DNA of 64,000 nucleotides from Variovorax flavidus (GTDB lineage Bacteria > Pseudomonadota > Gammaproteobacteria > Burkholderiales > Burkholderiaceae_C): assembly GCF_030317145.1 (NCBI RefSeq), contig NZ_JASZYE010000003.1, positions 806,001 to 870,000 on the forward strand, given 5' to 3'. Positions 14,933 to 24,806 of the stretch are shown here, in pieces. Both the position numbers and the translations under genes were made by a program. Numbering within the stretch: position 1 is the first letter of the stretch; every line of letters starts with the position of its first letter. A model generated the notes under the pieces. It was not told where the DNA came from and ran no database searches. It saw nothing but the letters and a program-made list of their open reading frames with translations.

Positions 14933-17733
14933 GTCCAGCCGGGAGGCGCCCATTGCGCCAGCAAGGCATCGGCGGCCCGCAGGTCCGCCGTGGCGAAGCC
15001 CTCGGTGAAGCGCCCTCTCACCCCTCCCAGCAACTCGTGCGCCGGGGCGACACGCCCCTGCTCCTGCCACAGACGGCCCAGGCTGGTCGCCGTGCGCAGC
15101 TCCCACGACAAGGCGCCCTGGCGCCGCGCCAGTTCCATCGACCTGAGAAAGAGCGACTCCACGTCGCTCGCGTCGGCGCCGCGCGCCTTCAGGTTTTCAC
15201 CGTGTGCCCGAAGGATCTCCGGCGCACACCAGCCAACCTTGCCGCACTCGACGCGCTCGATGCCCGTCGCACCGACCTGAGCCGCCACGAGCGTGCCGAA
15301 CATGTCCATCTGCTTGGGATCTGACGGCGACACGAGCGGCACTTGTTGCGACAGCACGCGCTCGTAGTTGCGTGCCCATGATTGCCAGTACTCGAGCGCG
15401 TACTTGGCAGATTGCTCGCGCAAGGTCTGCGCCAGGCTTCGGGCCGCGACGATGTCTCCCGACCACAAAGCCACCGGGCACGCCGCCCAGGCCAGCGCAT
15501 GGCAGACGCCAAAGGCCACGTCGGACAGCGCGAATTCGAAGGCCTCGGAAGCCGTGCCGGCCGCCTGCTCCGGATAGCCCTCGATCCACTGGATACGCGC
15601 CAGGATGATGCGCATCGACACGCGGCGATCGACCGACGGCAGCTTGCTCTTGACGAACTGAAGCTGCTCCAGGGGACGGTCCAGCACGCGCCCCGCGAAA
15701 TGGCGCGCCGCTGCGTGATGGCCCAGGCAGTGTTGCGACTGCGCCATCATCCGGTCGCTGACCAGCATGGCCACTGCATCGGCGTCTGCCTTGGCCGCGG
15801 CCGCCATCGTGTCGGCGAGGCGGAGGGACTCCACATACTCCGCGGACGTGAAAGCGCCGACCCACAGGCCGAAGAGCGATTCGATCCTGTGTTGGGTCTG
15901 GCCGGTCTGCTCCGCCAGTTCGAAAGCGCGCCCGAAGGCACGCCTCGCCACGTCATGCGCACCGCGCGTCTGTCCCGCGAACGCGCCGAGCGCGACATGG
16001 AGGCGGAGCTCCACCAGCGGTTGCGGCGTTTCGAGAGACGCAATATCGCCAAGAGCCCGCTCGACGCGAACGCGGTACTCGTCGAGCAGCGACAGTTGAT
16101 GTGCCAACGATGTCGACGCTTCCGTCAATCGCACGCCGAGCGCGGCGTCGCCGGCGAGCGAAAACGCCCAGTCCAGGGCGGCACGCACCTCGTCGATCAA
16201 GCGGCCATAGGTCGCGAGCCATTGCGATCGCACCGTCGCCGGTGCATCGACGTCAGTGGCGCTCAGCAATTCGCACAGGTGCTCGGCATGCCTGCGGAAG
16301 ATCTTCGGACCCTCGTCGCTGCGGACCAGCTTTTCCAGGGCGTAGGTCCGCGTGGTGTCGAGCAGCCGATAGCGCGTGACCTCGTCGTTCACGTCGACCG
16401 TCACGAGCGATTTGGCGGCCAGCGTGGTGAGATCGCCCAGCACGTCGACTGCACCGAAGGCACTGTCGACCACCGCGACCGCCCCAGCCGATTCGAGCGT
16501 GAAGCTGCCCTTGAACACGGCGAGTCGCCGCAGGGTGACGCGCTCACTGTCGGACAGCAGTTCGTAGCTCCAGTCGAGCAATGCACGCAGGGTCTGGTGG
16601 CGCGCGAGCACGGTGCGGCGTCCGCTGGTCAGCAGACGGAAGCGGTCGTCCAGCCGGGCGACCAGTTCCCGGATGCCGAAGAACCCCACGCGTGCCGCAG
16701 CAAGTTCGATCGCCAGCGGCAGGCCGTCGAGCCGGCGGCACAGTTCGCCGGCCAGCGGCGCATCGGCATCGGTGAGTTCGAAGCTGTCCAGCGTGGCCAC
16801 CGCGCGCTCGACGAAGAGCTGGACGGCCGGGTAGCCCAGTGCCGCGGCGGCGGTCGGATGGGTCGATTCCGGCGGCGCTGCCAGGGACGCGAGACGGACC
16901 ACCCGTTCGCCCTCGGCACGCAACGGCTCGCGGCTGGTCGCCAGCAGGTGGATGCCGGGCGCCGCCTTGAGCACGCGTACCGCGAGTTCGGCGGCGGCCT
17001 CGATCACATGCTCGCAGTTGTCGAGCACGATCAGCAGGCGCTTGTCCTGCAGATGCGTGACGAGGCCGGACACCGGATCGTCGATGGCGACCGAGACATC
17101 AAGCGCCGCAGCCAGCGCACTCGGCACAAGCTGTGGATCGGCGAGCAGTGCAAGATCGACGAAGCGCGCGCCGTCCGGGTAGCTCGCCAGCGTGTCCTCA
17201 GCCACCGCGAGCGCGAGCGTGGTCTTGCCCATGCCCCCCGGCCCCACGACGCTGACGAAGCGGTGACGGGGCAACGCGGCCGCCAGCGATTCGACGAACT
17301 GCGAGCGCCCGATCATCCGGGTGAGGCGCACGGGCAGGTTGTGAATCGGCCGGTCGGCCGCAGCCGGGGATTCGCTCGCGATGACCCGTTCCAGGGGCCG
17401 GAAGACCGGTGCGACGAAACAGTAGCCCCGCCCCGGCACATTGGCGATGTAGCGCAGGCCTTCCTGGCCATCGCCGAGCGCCCGCCGCAGCGCGGCGATG
17501 TGCACGCGCAGGCTGTTTTCTTCCACGACCGTATCCGGCCACGCATGGGCGATCAGCTCATCCTTGCTCACGACGTCGCCGGCCCGTTGGGCCAGGAGCG
17601 TGAGGATGTCGAAGGCCCGGCTACCCAGGCGCAGCGGCTTCTCCCCTTCGAGCAGCAGTTTCTGCGAACGCAGCAGCCGGAAAGGTCCGAAATGCAGGGC
17701 GCCTTCGATAGCTGGCATGAGTGCTTGAGACAT
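14926..17733 (-). CDS. Winged-helix regulator with NB-ARC ATPase and TPR-like repeats
   Basis: The product of about 935 residues has an OmpR/ToxR-type winged-helix DNA-binding domain first (LRLGSRAFDILTLLAQRAG through LRYIANVPGRGYCFV). A STAND/NB-ARC ATPase domain follows with Walker A GPGGMGKTTLA and Walker B LLIVLDNCEH, then the TSREPL motif. The C-terminal half is helical, of the TPR or tetratricopeptide-like kind. This matches AfsR/SARP-like regulators common in Burkholderiales whose signals are unknown. The ATG at 17733 is chosen because upstream residues look unstructured; 17718 is another option. It diverges from the DedA gene and converges on the repeat protein gene. Confidence 0.85.
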   Translation of the reverse strand: MSQALMPAIEGALHFGPFRLLRSQKLLLEGEKPLRLGSRAFDILTLLAQRAGDVVSKDELIAHAWPDTVVEENSLRVHIAALRRALGDGQEGLRYIANVPGRGYCFVAPVFRPLERVIASESPAAADRPIHNLPVRLTRMIGRSQFVESLAAALPRHRFVSVVGPGGMGKTTLALAVAEDTLASYPDGARFVDLALLADPQLVPSALAAALDVSVAIDDPVSGLVTHLQDKRLLIVLDNCEHVIEAAAELAVRVLKAAPGIHLLATSREPLRAEGERVVRLASLAAPPESTHPTAAAALGYPAVQLFVERAVATLDSFELTDADAPLAGELCRRLDGLPLAIELAAARVGFFGIRELVARLDDRFRLLTSGRRTVLARHQTLRALLDWSYELLSDSERVTLRRLAVFKGSFTLESAGAVAVVDSAFGAVDVLGDLTTLAAKSLVTVDVNDEVTRYRLLDTTRTYALEKLVRSDEGPKIFRRHAEHLCELLSATDVDAPATVRSQWLATYGRLIDEVRAALDWAFSLAGDAALGVRLTEASTSLAHQLSLLDEYRVRVERALGDIASLETPQPLVELRLHVALGAFAGQTRGAHDVARRAFGRAFELAEQTGQTQHRIESLFGLWVGAFTSAEYVESLRLADTMAAAAKADADAVAMLVSDRMMAQSQHCLGHHAAARHFAGRVLDRPLEQLQFVKSKLPSVDRRVSMRIILARIQWIEGYPEQAAGTASEAFEFALSDVAFGVCHALAWAACPVALWSGDIVAARSLAQTLREQSAKYALEYWQSWARNYERVLSQQVPLVSPSDPKQMDMFGTLVAAQVGATGIERVECGKVGWCAPEILRAHGENLKARGADASDVESLFLRSMELARRQGALSWELRTATSLGRLWQEQGRVAPAHELLGGVRGRFTEGFATADLRAADALLAQWAPPGWTQ

Positions 17734-17848
17734 GGAGTGTGTGCGCCAGGATGCGGCCGCGGAAGGACCCGCGGCGCGCGGGGCCTCGCAGCCTACATCC
17801 GTCCAGGCTTCGCTTTCCTTACGCGTGCCTGGCTGCATGATGGCGCCC

Positions 17849-18403
17849 ATGCATCTCTCCGAACTGCTCCAGCAATATGGCTATGTCGCAGTCTTCATCG
17901 CGGGCCTCTTCGAGGGCGAGACCATCCTCATGCTCGGCGCCTTCGCCGTGCATCAGGGGTATCTCTCGCTGGTGCCGCTGATCGCCTGCGGAGCGGCGGC
18001 GGCATTCATCACCGACCAGTTCTACTTCCACCTCGGGCGCCGCAAGGGTGCCGCCTTGCTGGCGAGTCGGCCGAAGCTACGGGCCCACATCGAGCGCGTC
18101 GACGGGTTCGTGTCGCGCCATCCGGTGGCGACGATCTTCCTCATGCGATTTGCGTGGGGATTGCGCATCGCGCTGCCGGCGACGCTGGGCATGGGCCGGA
18201 TGTCAGCGGCGCTCTATGCGGCGCTCAGCGCGATGGCAGCGGTCGTCTGGGCGACGACGGTGAGCCTCTTCGGCGTGAAGCTCACGGGCTGGATTCATGC
18301 CTCCGTCGGCCACCTGCGTCCGTACGAGCATGATCTGATTGCTGCCGCGCTGGTCATCACGCTGGCGGTCGCGCTGCTCAGGCAGTGGCGGTCCAGGCGC
18401 TGA
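17849..18403 (+). CDS. DedA family membrane protein
   Basis: The 184-residue protein has the DedA/SNARE-associated (VTT) domain: FEGETILMLGAFAVHQGYLS near 22-41, GAAAAFITDQFYFHLGRRKG near 48-67, and RFAWGLRIALPATLGMGRM near 105-123 with the conserved glycines. DedA proteins are inner-membrane transporters or scramblases for lipid carriers such as undecaprenyl phosphate, needed for envelope integrity; the exact substrate here is unknown. Three in-frame ATGs (17837, 17840, 17849) are close together and none has a clear ribosome-binding site; 17849 fits best with the family N-terminus. Confidence 0.9.
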   Translation: MHLSELLQQYGYVAVFIAGLFEGETILMLGAFAVHQGYLSLVPLIACGAAAAFITDQFYFHLGRRKGAALLASRPKLRAHIERVDGFVSRHPVATIFLMRFAWGLRIALPATLGMGRMSAALYAALSAMAAVVWATTVSLFGVKLTGWIHASVGHLRPYEHDLIAAALVITLAVALLRQWRSRR

Positions 18404-18421
18404 ACCCGCCACCGCATCGGT

Positions 18422-19765
18422 TCAATCGCGGATTTCGAGTGCGCGATTGACCCTGAGGGCAACGAGCGTGCAGACCGCGCCCGAAAGCAGGTAGACGCTC
18501 ACATAGCCCAGTCCGAAGTTGGCGGACAGGCCCAGCGCCACCAGCGGCGCGAAGGCCGCGCCGAACAGCCAGGCCAGATCGGAGGTCAACGCGGCGCCGG
18601 TGTAGCGGTACTTCGACTCGAAGTTGGCGGTCACGGCACCCGCCGCCTGGCCGTAGGACAGCCCCAGCAGCACGAAGCCCAGCAGGATGAAGACGTCCTG
18701 TCCAAGACGACCGCCATCGAGCAGCGTCGGAGCGAATCCACTGAACACGGCAATGAGCGCGGCGAGGCTGCCCAGCGTCTGGCGGCGGCCGACGCGGTCG
18801 GCGATCACGCCGGAGGCGACGATGCCGATGGCGCCGAGCACGGCACCGATCATCTGGATCACCAGGAACTCGGTGACGGACTGGTTGGAGTACAGCGTGA
18901 TCCACGACAGAGGGAACACGGTGATCAGGTGGAACAGCGCATAGCTCGCCAGGGCTGCAAAGGCGCCGATGACGATGTTGTAACCCTGCGAACGCGTCAG
19001 CTCGACCACGTCGGTGGGCTGGAGTTCGCGCGCTTCGAGCAGGCGGTCGTACTCGTTGGTGGACACCAGGCGCAGCCGGGCGAACAACGCGACCACATTG
19101 ATGGCAAATGCGACGTAAAAGGTGTAACGCCATCCCCAATCCAGGAAATCCTCGGTCGTCAGGCTGGAATAGAGAAACGCGAACAGCGCACTGGCCAGGA
19201 AGAAGCCGACCGGCGCACCCAGTTGTCCCAGCATCGCGTACCAGCCGCGGCGGTTGGCCGGGGCATTGAGCGCGAGCAGCGAAGGCAAGCCATCCCACGA
19301 GCCGCCGAGCGCCAGACCCTGGCCCACGCGCAGGATCGACAGGAGCACGATCGAGGCGAAACCCATGCTGGCATAGCCGGGCAGGAAGGCGATGCCGGCC
19401 GTGGAAACGCCCAGCAGGAACAGCGCGATCGTCAGCTTGGCCTCCCGCCCGAACCGTCGCTGGACGGCCATGGAGATCACCGTGCCGAAGGGCCGTGCGA
19501 TGAAGGCGAAGGAGAAGATCGTGAAAGCGAAGAGCGTGCCTTCGAGGCGGTTCTCGAAGGGGAAGAACACCGCCGGAAAGACCAGGACCGACGCTATCCC
19601 GTAGACGAAGAAGTCGAAGTATTCGGACGCACGGCCGATGACCACGCCGACGGCGATCTCCGACGGGGTGACGTGCGCATGATCCGCGTCGCCTTCGGGG
19701 CCTTCGTGGAGGGTTTCGTGCAGCGGGGATTCGGTGCTGGAGGGACTGATGCCGGACATCATCAT
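18422..19765 (-). CDS. MFS transporter, metabolite:H+ symporter (MHS) family
   Basis: The protein of about 447 residues has 12 membrane helices and MHS-type motifs: GRASEYFDFFVYGIASVLVFPAVFF in two halves near 40-64, GRxxGKPxxR-like ARPFGTVISM near 85-94, and RVGQGLALGGSWDG near 143-156. This subfamily includes ProP, ShiA and KgtP and imports organic acids or osmolytes with protons. Three tandem ATG codons (19765, 19762, 19759) give an uncertain exact start. The N-terminus has a soluble acidic stretch rich in His and Glu. It lies back to back with cyoA across about 145 bases. Confidence 0.9.
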   Translation of the reverse strand: MMMSGISPSSTESPLHETLHEGPEGDADHAHVTPSEIAVGVVIGRASEYFDFFVYGIASVLVFPAVFFPFENRLEGTLFAFTIFSFAFIARPFGTVISMAVQRRFGREAKLTIALFLLGVSTAGIAFLPGYASMGFASIVLLSILRVGQGLALGGSWDGLPSLLALNAPANRRGWYAMLGQLGAPVGFFLASALFAFLYSSLTTEDFLDWGWRYTFYVAFAINVVALFARLRLVSTNEYDRLLEARELQPTDVVELTRSQGYNIVIGAFAALASYALFHLITVFPLSWITLYSNQSVTEFLVIQMIGAVLGAIGIVASGVIADRVGRRQTLGSLAALIAVFSGFAPTLLDGGRLGQDVFILLGFVLLGLSYGQAAGAVTANFESKYRYTGAALTSDLAWLFGAAFAPLVALGLSANFGLGYVSVYLLSGAVCTLVALRVNRALEIRD

Positions 19766-19911
19766 TTCTACTGTGCTTCGTGTGTCATCTGTAAATGACG
19801 AGCGTCTCACTGAATGAAGATTGCCGCCATAGGACAAAACGTCCAATATCCGGCACGGGCCAAAACAAGTAGATTGTGGTCCCTTTGCGCTCCATACGCT
19901 CATCCTTCGGC

Positions 19912-20973
19912 ATGCCTCCCCTCAAGAACCTTCGCGGACTGCTCCTGCTCCCGCTCGCCCTGTTGGCGGGCTGCAACACGGTGGTGCTGAACGCGTCCGG
20001 CGACGTCGCCCGCCAGCAGGGCAACCTGATCGTCGTCTCCACCGTGCTGATGCTGCTGATCATCGTGCCAGTCATTGCACTGATCGTCTTCTTTTCATGG
20101 AAGTACCGGCAGTCCAACAAGCAGGCCAACTATTCACCGGACTGGGACCACTCCACCGAGCTTGAACTGGCCATCTGGGCGGCGCCGCTGCTCATCATCA
20201 TCGCCCTCGGCGCGATCACGTGGATCAGCACGCACACGCTCGACCCCTACCGGCCGTTGCGCCGCATCGACGTCCAGCGCCCCGTGCCGGAAGGAACCAA
20301 GCCCCTGACCGTCGAAGTGGTCGCCCTCGACTGGAAGTGGCTGTTCATCTACCCCGAGCAAGGCATCGCCACCGTCAACGAACTGGCCGCGCCGGTGGAC
20401 CGGCCGATCGTCTTCAAGATCACCGCTTCGTCGGTCATGAATTCCTTCTTCATTCCGGCGCTGGCAGGGCAGATCTACGCCATGCCAGCCATGGAAACCA
20501 AGCTCAACGCCGTCATCAACGAGCCGGGCGAGTTCGAGGGCTTTTCCGCCAACTACAGCGGCGCGGGCTTCTCCGGAATGCGCTTCAAGTTCCACGGCTT
20601 GAAGGACACCGACTTCGACCAATGGGTGCAAAAAGCCAAGGCGGGCGGTGGCGAACTGACCCGCGAGCGCTACCTGGAACTCGAACGCCCCAGCGAACGC
20701 GAGCCGGTGCGCCGCTTCGCCGCCGTTGCGCCGGACCTGTACGACGCGATCCTCAACCGCTGCGTCGACCGCAACAAGATGTGCATGAAGCAGATGATGG
20801 CCATCGACGCGAGCGGCGGCCTGAGCGGCCCGGTGGGTGCGTACAACATCACCACCAAGCCCTTGCAGCCTGACCAGAATTCCCCGATCCGAACCTATGT
20901 CACGGCGATGTGCACCGTCGACGATCCCGCCGGCATGTCCATTCCGCGTTCCAACCTTCGCATCGAGAACTAA
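19912..20973 (+). CDS. cyoA: Cytochrome bo quinol oxidase subunit II
   Basis: The 353-residue protein is subunit II of the bo-type ubiquinol oxidase. A lipoprotein signal ends in LLAGC (lipid-modified Cys near residue 21), then two membrane helices and a periplasmic cupredoxin domain. CuA ligands are absent (the segment reads FSANYSGAGFSGMRFKFHG), which marks a quinol, not cytochrome c, oxidase. The start at 19912 puts the signal peptide at the N-terminus; an upstream in-frame ATG at 19876 would add 12 charged residues. It heads cyoABCD-SURF1-regBA. Confidence 0.96.
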   Translation: MPPLKNLRGLLLLPLALLAGCNTVVLNASGDVARQQGNLIVVSTVLMLLIIVPVIALIVFFSWKYRQSNKQANYSPDWDHSTELELAIWAAPLLIIIALGAITWISTHTLDPYRPLRRIDVQRPVPEGTKPLTVEVVALDWKWLFIYPEQGIATVNELAAPVDRPIVFKITASSVMNSFFIPALAGQIYAMPAMETKLNAVINEPGEFEGFSANYSGAGFSGMRFKFHGLKDTDFDQWVQKAKAGGGELTRERYLELERPSEREPVRRFAAVAPDLYDAILNRCVDRNKMCMKQMMAIDASGGLSGPVGAYNITTKPLQPDQNSPIRTYVTAMCTVDDPAGMSIPRSNLRIEN

Positions 20974-20976
20974 GAG

Positions 20977-22980
20977 ATGCTTGACCATCCTGACCTGACG
21001 AGGCTGATTTTCGGCCGCCTTTCCTGGGACGCGATCCCGTTCCACGAGCCAATCCTTCTCGCGACCTTCATCGCCGTTGTCCTTGGTGGTGTGGCGCTCC
21101 TCGGTGCGATCACCTATTTCCGGGTGTGGGGCACCCTGTGGCGCGACTGGATCACCAGCATCGACCACAAGAAGATCGGCATCATGTACATCATCCTCGG
21201 GCTGGTGATGCTGCTGCGTGGCTTTGCCGACGCGATCATGATGCGCGCCCAGCAGGCCGTCGCCTTCGGCGGCGAAGCGGGCTTCCTGCCGCCGCACCAC
21301 TACGACCAGATCTTCACCGCGCACGGCGTGATCATGATCTTCTTCGTGGCGATGCCGCTGGTCACGGGCCTGATGAACTACGTCGTGCCGCTGCAGATCG
21401 GCGCTCGCGACGTGGCCTTCCCCTTCCTGAACAACTTCAGCTTCTGGATGACCACCTTCGGCGCCGGCCTCGTGATGGCGTCGCTGTTCGTCGGTGAGTT
21501 CGCCCGCACCGGATGGCTCGCCTATCCGCCGCTGTCCGGCATCCAGTTCAGTCCGGACGTGGGGGTCGACTACTACATCTGGTCCCTGCAGATTGCGGGG
21601 GTGGGTACGCTGCTCTCCGGTGTCAACCTGATCGCGACCATCGTGAAGATGCGCGCGCCCGGCATGACGCTGATGAAGATGCCGGTGTTCACCTGGACCG
21701 CGCTGGCCACCAACATCCTGATCGTCGCCGCCTTCCCGGTGCTGACGGCTGTGCTCGCGCTGCTGTCGCTGGATCGCTACGTCGGCACGAACTTCTTCAC
21801 CAACGACCTTGGCGGCAACGCCATGATGTACGTCAACCTGATCTGGATCTGGGGCCACCCGGAGGTGTACATCCTGATCCTGCCGGCCTTCGGCATCTTC
21901 TCCGAAGTGGTGGCGACCTTCTGCGGCAAGCGGCTCTTCGGCTACGCGTCGATGGTCTACGCCACGCTGGTGATCACGATCCTTTCGTACCTCGTCTGGC
22001 TGCACCACTTCTTCACGATGGGCTCCGGTGCCAGCGTGAACTCGTTCTTCGGCATCACGACGATGATCATCTCGATCCCGACGGGCGCGAAGATCTTCAA
22101 CTGGCTGTTCACCATGTACAAGGGCCGCATCCGCTTCGAGCTGCCCATGATGTGGACCATCGCCTTCATGATCACCTTCGTGATCGGTGGCATGACCGGC
22201 GTGCTGCTGGCGGTGCCGCCGGCCGACTTCGTGCTCCACAACAGCCTGTTCCTGATCGCTCACTTCCACAACGTGATCATCGGCGGCGTGCTGTTCGGCA
22301 TGCTGGCCGGCATCACCTACTGGTTCCCGAAGGCATTCGGCTACAAGCTCGATCCGTTCTGGGGCAAGTGCTCGTTCTGGTTCTGGGTGATCGGCTTCTA
22401 CTTCGCGTTCATGCCGCTGTACGTGCTGGGCCTGATGGGCGTCACGCGCCGCGTGAGCCACTTCGAAGACCCCTCCCTGCAGATCTGGTTCCAGATTGCC
22501 GCCTTCGGCGCGGTGCTGATCGCGCTGGGCATCGCTTCGCTCATCATCCAGTTCGTCGTGAGCTACATCCGCCGCGACCAGTTGCGCGACAACACGGGCG
22601 ACCCGTGGGACGGCCGCACGCTCGAGTGGTCGACCTCCTCGCCACCGCCCGCGTACAACTTCGCCTTCACGCCGCGGGTGCACGACAACGACGCCTGGGC
22701 CGACATGAAGAAGCACCACTACCAGCGTCCTGAAGAGGGCTTCATCCCGATTCACATGCCGAAGAACACCGGCGCGGGCTTCATCATTGCCGCCCTGGCC
22801 GCAGTCTGCGGCTTCGCACTGATCTGGCAGATGTGGCTGGTTGCCGGCGTCGGTTTCTTCGCCATGCTGGCCGCCATCATCATCCATACCTTCAACTACA
22901 AGCGCGACTATCACGTCCCGGCGGACGAGGTCGTCCGCACCGAAGGCGCTCGCACTCGCCTTTTGGCTGCCCATGTCTGA
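20977..22980 (+). CDS. cyoB: Cytochrome bo quinol oxidase subunit I
   Basis: The 667-residue subunit I carries heme b, heme o and CuB. Typical segments are [16 protein letters not shown] near 50-65, the CuB/proton-channel helix [19 protein letters not shown] near 290-308, [18 protein letters not shown] near 342-359, and the heme-ligand region [17 protein letters not shown] near 421-437. The length matches E. coli CyoB (663). It begins 3 bases after cyoA and overlaps cyoC by 8 bases. Confidence 0.97.
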   Translation: MLDHPDLTRLIFGRLSWDAIPFHEPILLATFIAVVLGGVALLGAITYFRVWGTLWRDWITSIDHKKIGIMYIILGLVMLLRGFADAIMMRAQQAVAFGGEAGFLPPHHYDQIFTAHGVIMIFFVAMPLVTGLMNYVVPLQIGARDVAFPFLNNFSFWMTTFGAGLVMASLFVGEFARTGWLAYPPLSGIQFSPDVGVDYYIWSLQIAGVGTLLSGVNLIATIVKMRAPGMTLMKMPVFTWTALATNILIVAAFPVLTAVLALLSLDRYVGTNFFTNDLGGNAMMYVNLIWIWGHPEVYILILPAFGIFSEVVATFCGKRLFGYASMVYATLVITILSYLVWLHHFFTMGSGASVNSFFGITTMIISIPTGAKIFNWLFTMYKGRIRFELPMMWTIAFMITFVIGGMTGVLLAVPPADFVLHNSLFLIAHFHNVIIGGVLFGMLAGITYWFPKAFGYKLDPFWGKCSFWFWVIGFYFAFMPLYVLGLMGVTRRVSHFEDPSLQIWFQIAAFGAVLIALGIASLIIQFVVSYIRRDQLRDNTGDPWDGRTLEWSTSSPPPAYNFAFTPRVHDNDAWADMKKHHYQRPEEGFIPIHMPKNTGAGFIIAALAAVCGFALIWQMWLVAGVGFFAMLAAIIIHTFNYKRDYHVPADEVVRTEGARTRLLAAHV

Positions 22981-23614
22981 CGTCACCGTACTTTCCACGC
23001 CCGGCGCAATCAGCGCCAATCCCAGCGCCCGCTTCTACGTGAGCGGCGAGCATCACCCCGAGAACGGCACGATGCTCGGGTTCTGGCTCTACCTGATGAG
23101 CGACTGCCTGGTCTTCGCCTGCCTGTTCGCCGTCTATGGCGTGCTGGGGCGCAACTTTGCGGCAGGACCTTCGGGCGCCGACCTGTTCGACCTGCGGCTG
23201 ATCGCGCTCAACACCTCCCTGCTGCTGCTGTCGTCGATCACCTACGGCTTTGCGATGCTGGAGATGCAGCGCAGCAAGGTGCGCGCCACACTGATCTGGC
23301 TGGTCGTGACCGGCTTGCTGGGCGCCGGCTTCATCGGCATCGAGCTCTACGAGTTCACACACCTGATCCGTGAAGGCGCCGGACCGCAACGCAGCGCGTT
23401 CCTGTCCTCCTTCTTCGCACTGGTGGCCACGCACGGCCTGCACGTGACCTTCGGCATCATCTGGCTCATCGTGCTGATGGCCCAGGTGACCAAGCACGGC
23501 TTCATCGCAGCGAACCGCCGGCGCCTGATGTGCCTCTCGATGTTCTGGCACTTTCTGGACGTCGTCTGGATCGGCGTCTTCACCTTCGTCTACCTGATGG
23601 GAGTGCTGCCATGA
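22973..23614 (+). CDS. cyoC: Cytochrome bo quinol oxidase subunit III
   Basis: The 213-residue protein is the heme-copper oxidase subunit III homologue with five membrane helices. It has the CyoC motifs [18 protein letters not shown] near 37-54 and [19 protein letters not shown] near 190-208. The ATG at 22973 overlaps the end of cyoB by 8 bases. It assembles with subunits I, II and IV in the inner membrane. Confidence 0.96.
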   Translation: MSDVTVLSTPGAISANPSARFYVSGEHHPENGTMLGFWLYLMSDCLVFACLFAVYGVLGRNFAAGPSGADLFDLRLIALNTSLLLLSSITYGFAMLEMQRSKVRATLIWLVVTGLLGAGFIGIELYEFTHLIREGAGPQRSAFLSSFFALVATHGLHVTFGIIWLIVLMAQVTKHGFIAANRRRLMCLSMFWHFLDVVWIGVFTFVYLMGVLP

Positions 23615-24021
23615 GCGCGCATACCGACACCTCCGCTCACGGCGCCGATCATGGTGCGCACGACGACCACCACGGCCACGACGACGGCGCCCCCCACGCC
23701 ACCTTCAAGGGCTACATGACGGGCTTCGTGCTGTCGGTGATCCTGACGGCCATTCCGTTCTGGCTGGTGATGGGCAATGTGTTCGACAAATCGAGCACCA
23801 CGGCCATGGTGATCCTTGGCTTCGCTGTCGTGCAGATCCTCGTGCACATGGTCTATTTCCTGCACATGAACGCCAAGTCCGAGCACGGCTGGACCATGCT
23901 GGCACTGATCTTCACGATCGTGGTGGTGGTCATCACGCTGAGCGGCTCGTTGTGGGTGATGTATCACATGAACCACAACATGATGCCGGGCCTGATGCAC
24001 GACATGCACAAGGCGCCTTGA
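23611..24021 (+). CDS. cyoD: Cytochrome bo quinol oxidase subunit IV, His-rich N-terminus
   Basis: The 136-residue CyoD has three membrane helices (about 35-57, 65-85 and 97-118) and the family motif VVQILVHMVYFLHMN near 73-87. It is longer than E. coli CyoD (109). The extra N-terminal part has eight histidines and several aspartates in about 26 residues (AHDDHHGHDDGAPH), which could bind metal ions. A Met/His-rich tail (MNHNMMPGLMHDMH) also stands out. The start overlaps the cyoC stop (ATGA), and the stop overlaps the SURF1 start. Confidence 0.94.
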   Translation: MSAHTDTSAHGADHGAHDDHHGHDDGAPHATFKGYMTGFVLSVILTAIPFWLVMGNVFDKSSTTAMVILGFAVVQILVHMVYFLHMNAKSEHGWTMLALIFTIVVVVITLSGSLWVMYHMNHNMMPGLMHDMHKAP

Positions 24022-24806
24022 CCCAGCCCCGCTCCAGCGCCGTCCTCTCCGCGCTGGCGCTCTGCGCCCTCCTCGCCTTCGCGGGATTCGTCGCGCTCGG
24101 CATCTGGCAGGTGGAGCGTCGGGCCTGGAAGCTCGACCTCATCGCCCGGATCGACCAGCGTGTCCACGCACCGGCCGTCGCGCCGCCCGCGGCCGATCAG
24201 TGGCCGAAGGTGAATGCGGCCGATGACGCGTACCGGCGCGTGCGCGCCACCGGCACCTTTCTCCACGACCGCGAAACGCTCGTCCAGGCCACGACCGAAC
24301 TCGGCGGCGGCTACTGGGTGCTGACACCGCTGCGAATCGCCGACGGCAGCATCCTGCTCGTCAACCGCGGCTTCGTGCCGCCCGAGGCGCGGGATCGCTC
24401 AACGCGCGGTGCGGCCGATGGCGAAGACGAGTCCACCGTCACCGGTCTGCTGCGGATGACCGAACCCGGCGGCAGCTTCCTGCGTCACAACGACCCGGCC
24501 GCCGATCGCTGGTATTCGCGCGACGTCCAGGCGATTGCAGCGGCTCGCGGACTGCGCGGCGTCGCGCCCTACTTCGTGGATGCCGAAGCAGCCGCGCCGG
24601 TACGTTCCAGCGCAGGCGCGGCGAACGCCCCACGCACGTGGCCGGTCGGCGGCCTGACGGTCATCAGCTTTCCCAACAACCATCTGGTCTACGCATTCAC
24701 CTGGTTTGCGCTGGCCTTGATGGTGGCCGCGGCCGCCTGGTACGTGGGACGCGACGAGCGACGCGTACGGGGTGCGCGCATCGGCGAAGATGCCGGGCAT
24801 GACTGA
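24018..24806 (+). CDS. SURF1 family oxidase assembly protein
   Basis: The 262-residue protein has the SURF1 layout: one N-terminal membrane helix (about 10-30, with FVALGIWQVERRAWK), a soluble periplasmic domain with VNRGFVPPEARDR, and a second helix near the C-terminus (HLVYAFTWFALALMV). SURF1 helps insert heme and assemble heme-copper oxidases. No ATG suits; a TTG at 24018 overlaps the cyoD stop (TTGA) and gives the expected N-terminus, so I take it as the start. Linkage to a bo oxidase suggests a role in that enzyme's assembly. Confidence 0.85.
   Translation: MTQPRSSAVLSALALCALLAFAGFVALGIWQVERRAWKLDLIARIDQRVHAPAVAPPAADQWPKVNAADDAYRRVRATGTFLHDRETLVQATTELGGGYWVLTPLRIADGSILLVNRGFVPPEARDRSTRGAADGEDESTVTGLLRMTEPGGSFLRHNDPAADRWYSRDVQAIAAARGLRGVAPYFVDAEAAAPVRSSAGAANAPRTWPVGGLTVISFPNNHLVYAFTWFALALMVAAAAWYVGRDERRVRGARIGEDAGHD

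Noticed and set aside
15382-18333. A 983-codon plus-strand frame opposite the winged-helix/NB-ARC regulator
   Set aside because: The minus-strand frame has all domains of a known regulator type; the plus-strand frame runs through the DedA gene in another frame and has no motif.
20134-23019. A 961-codon antisense frame opposite cyoA and cyoB
   Set aside because: cyoA and cyoB are certain; the antisense translation is His/Asp/Arg-rich without similarity to any family I know.
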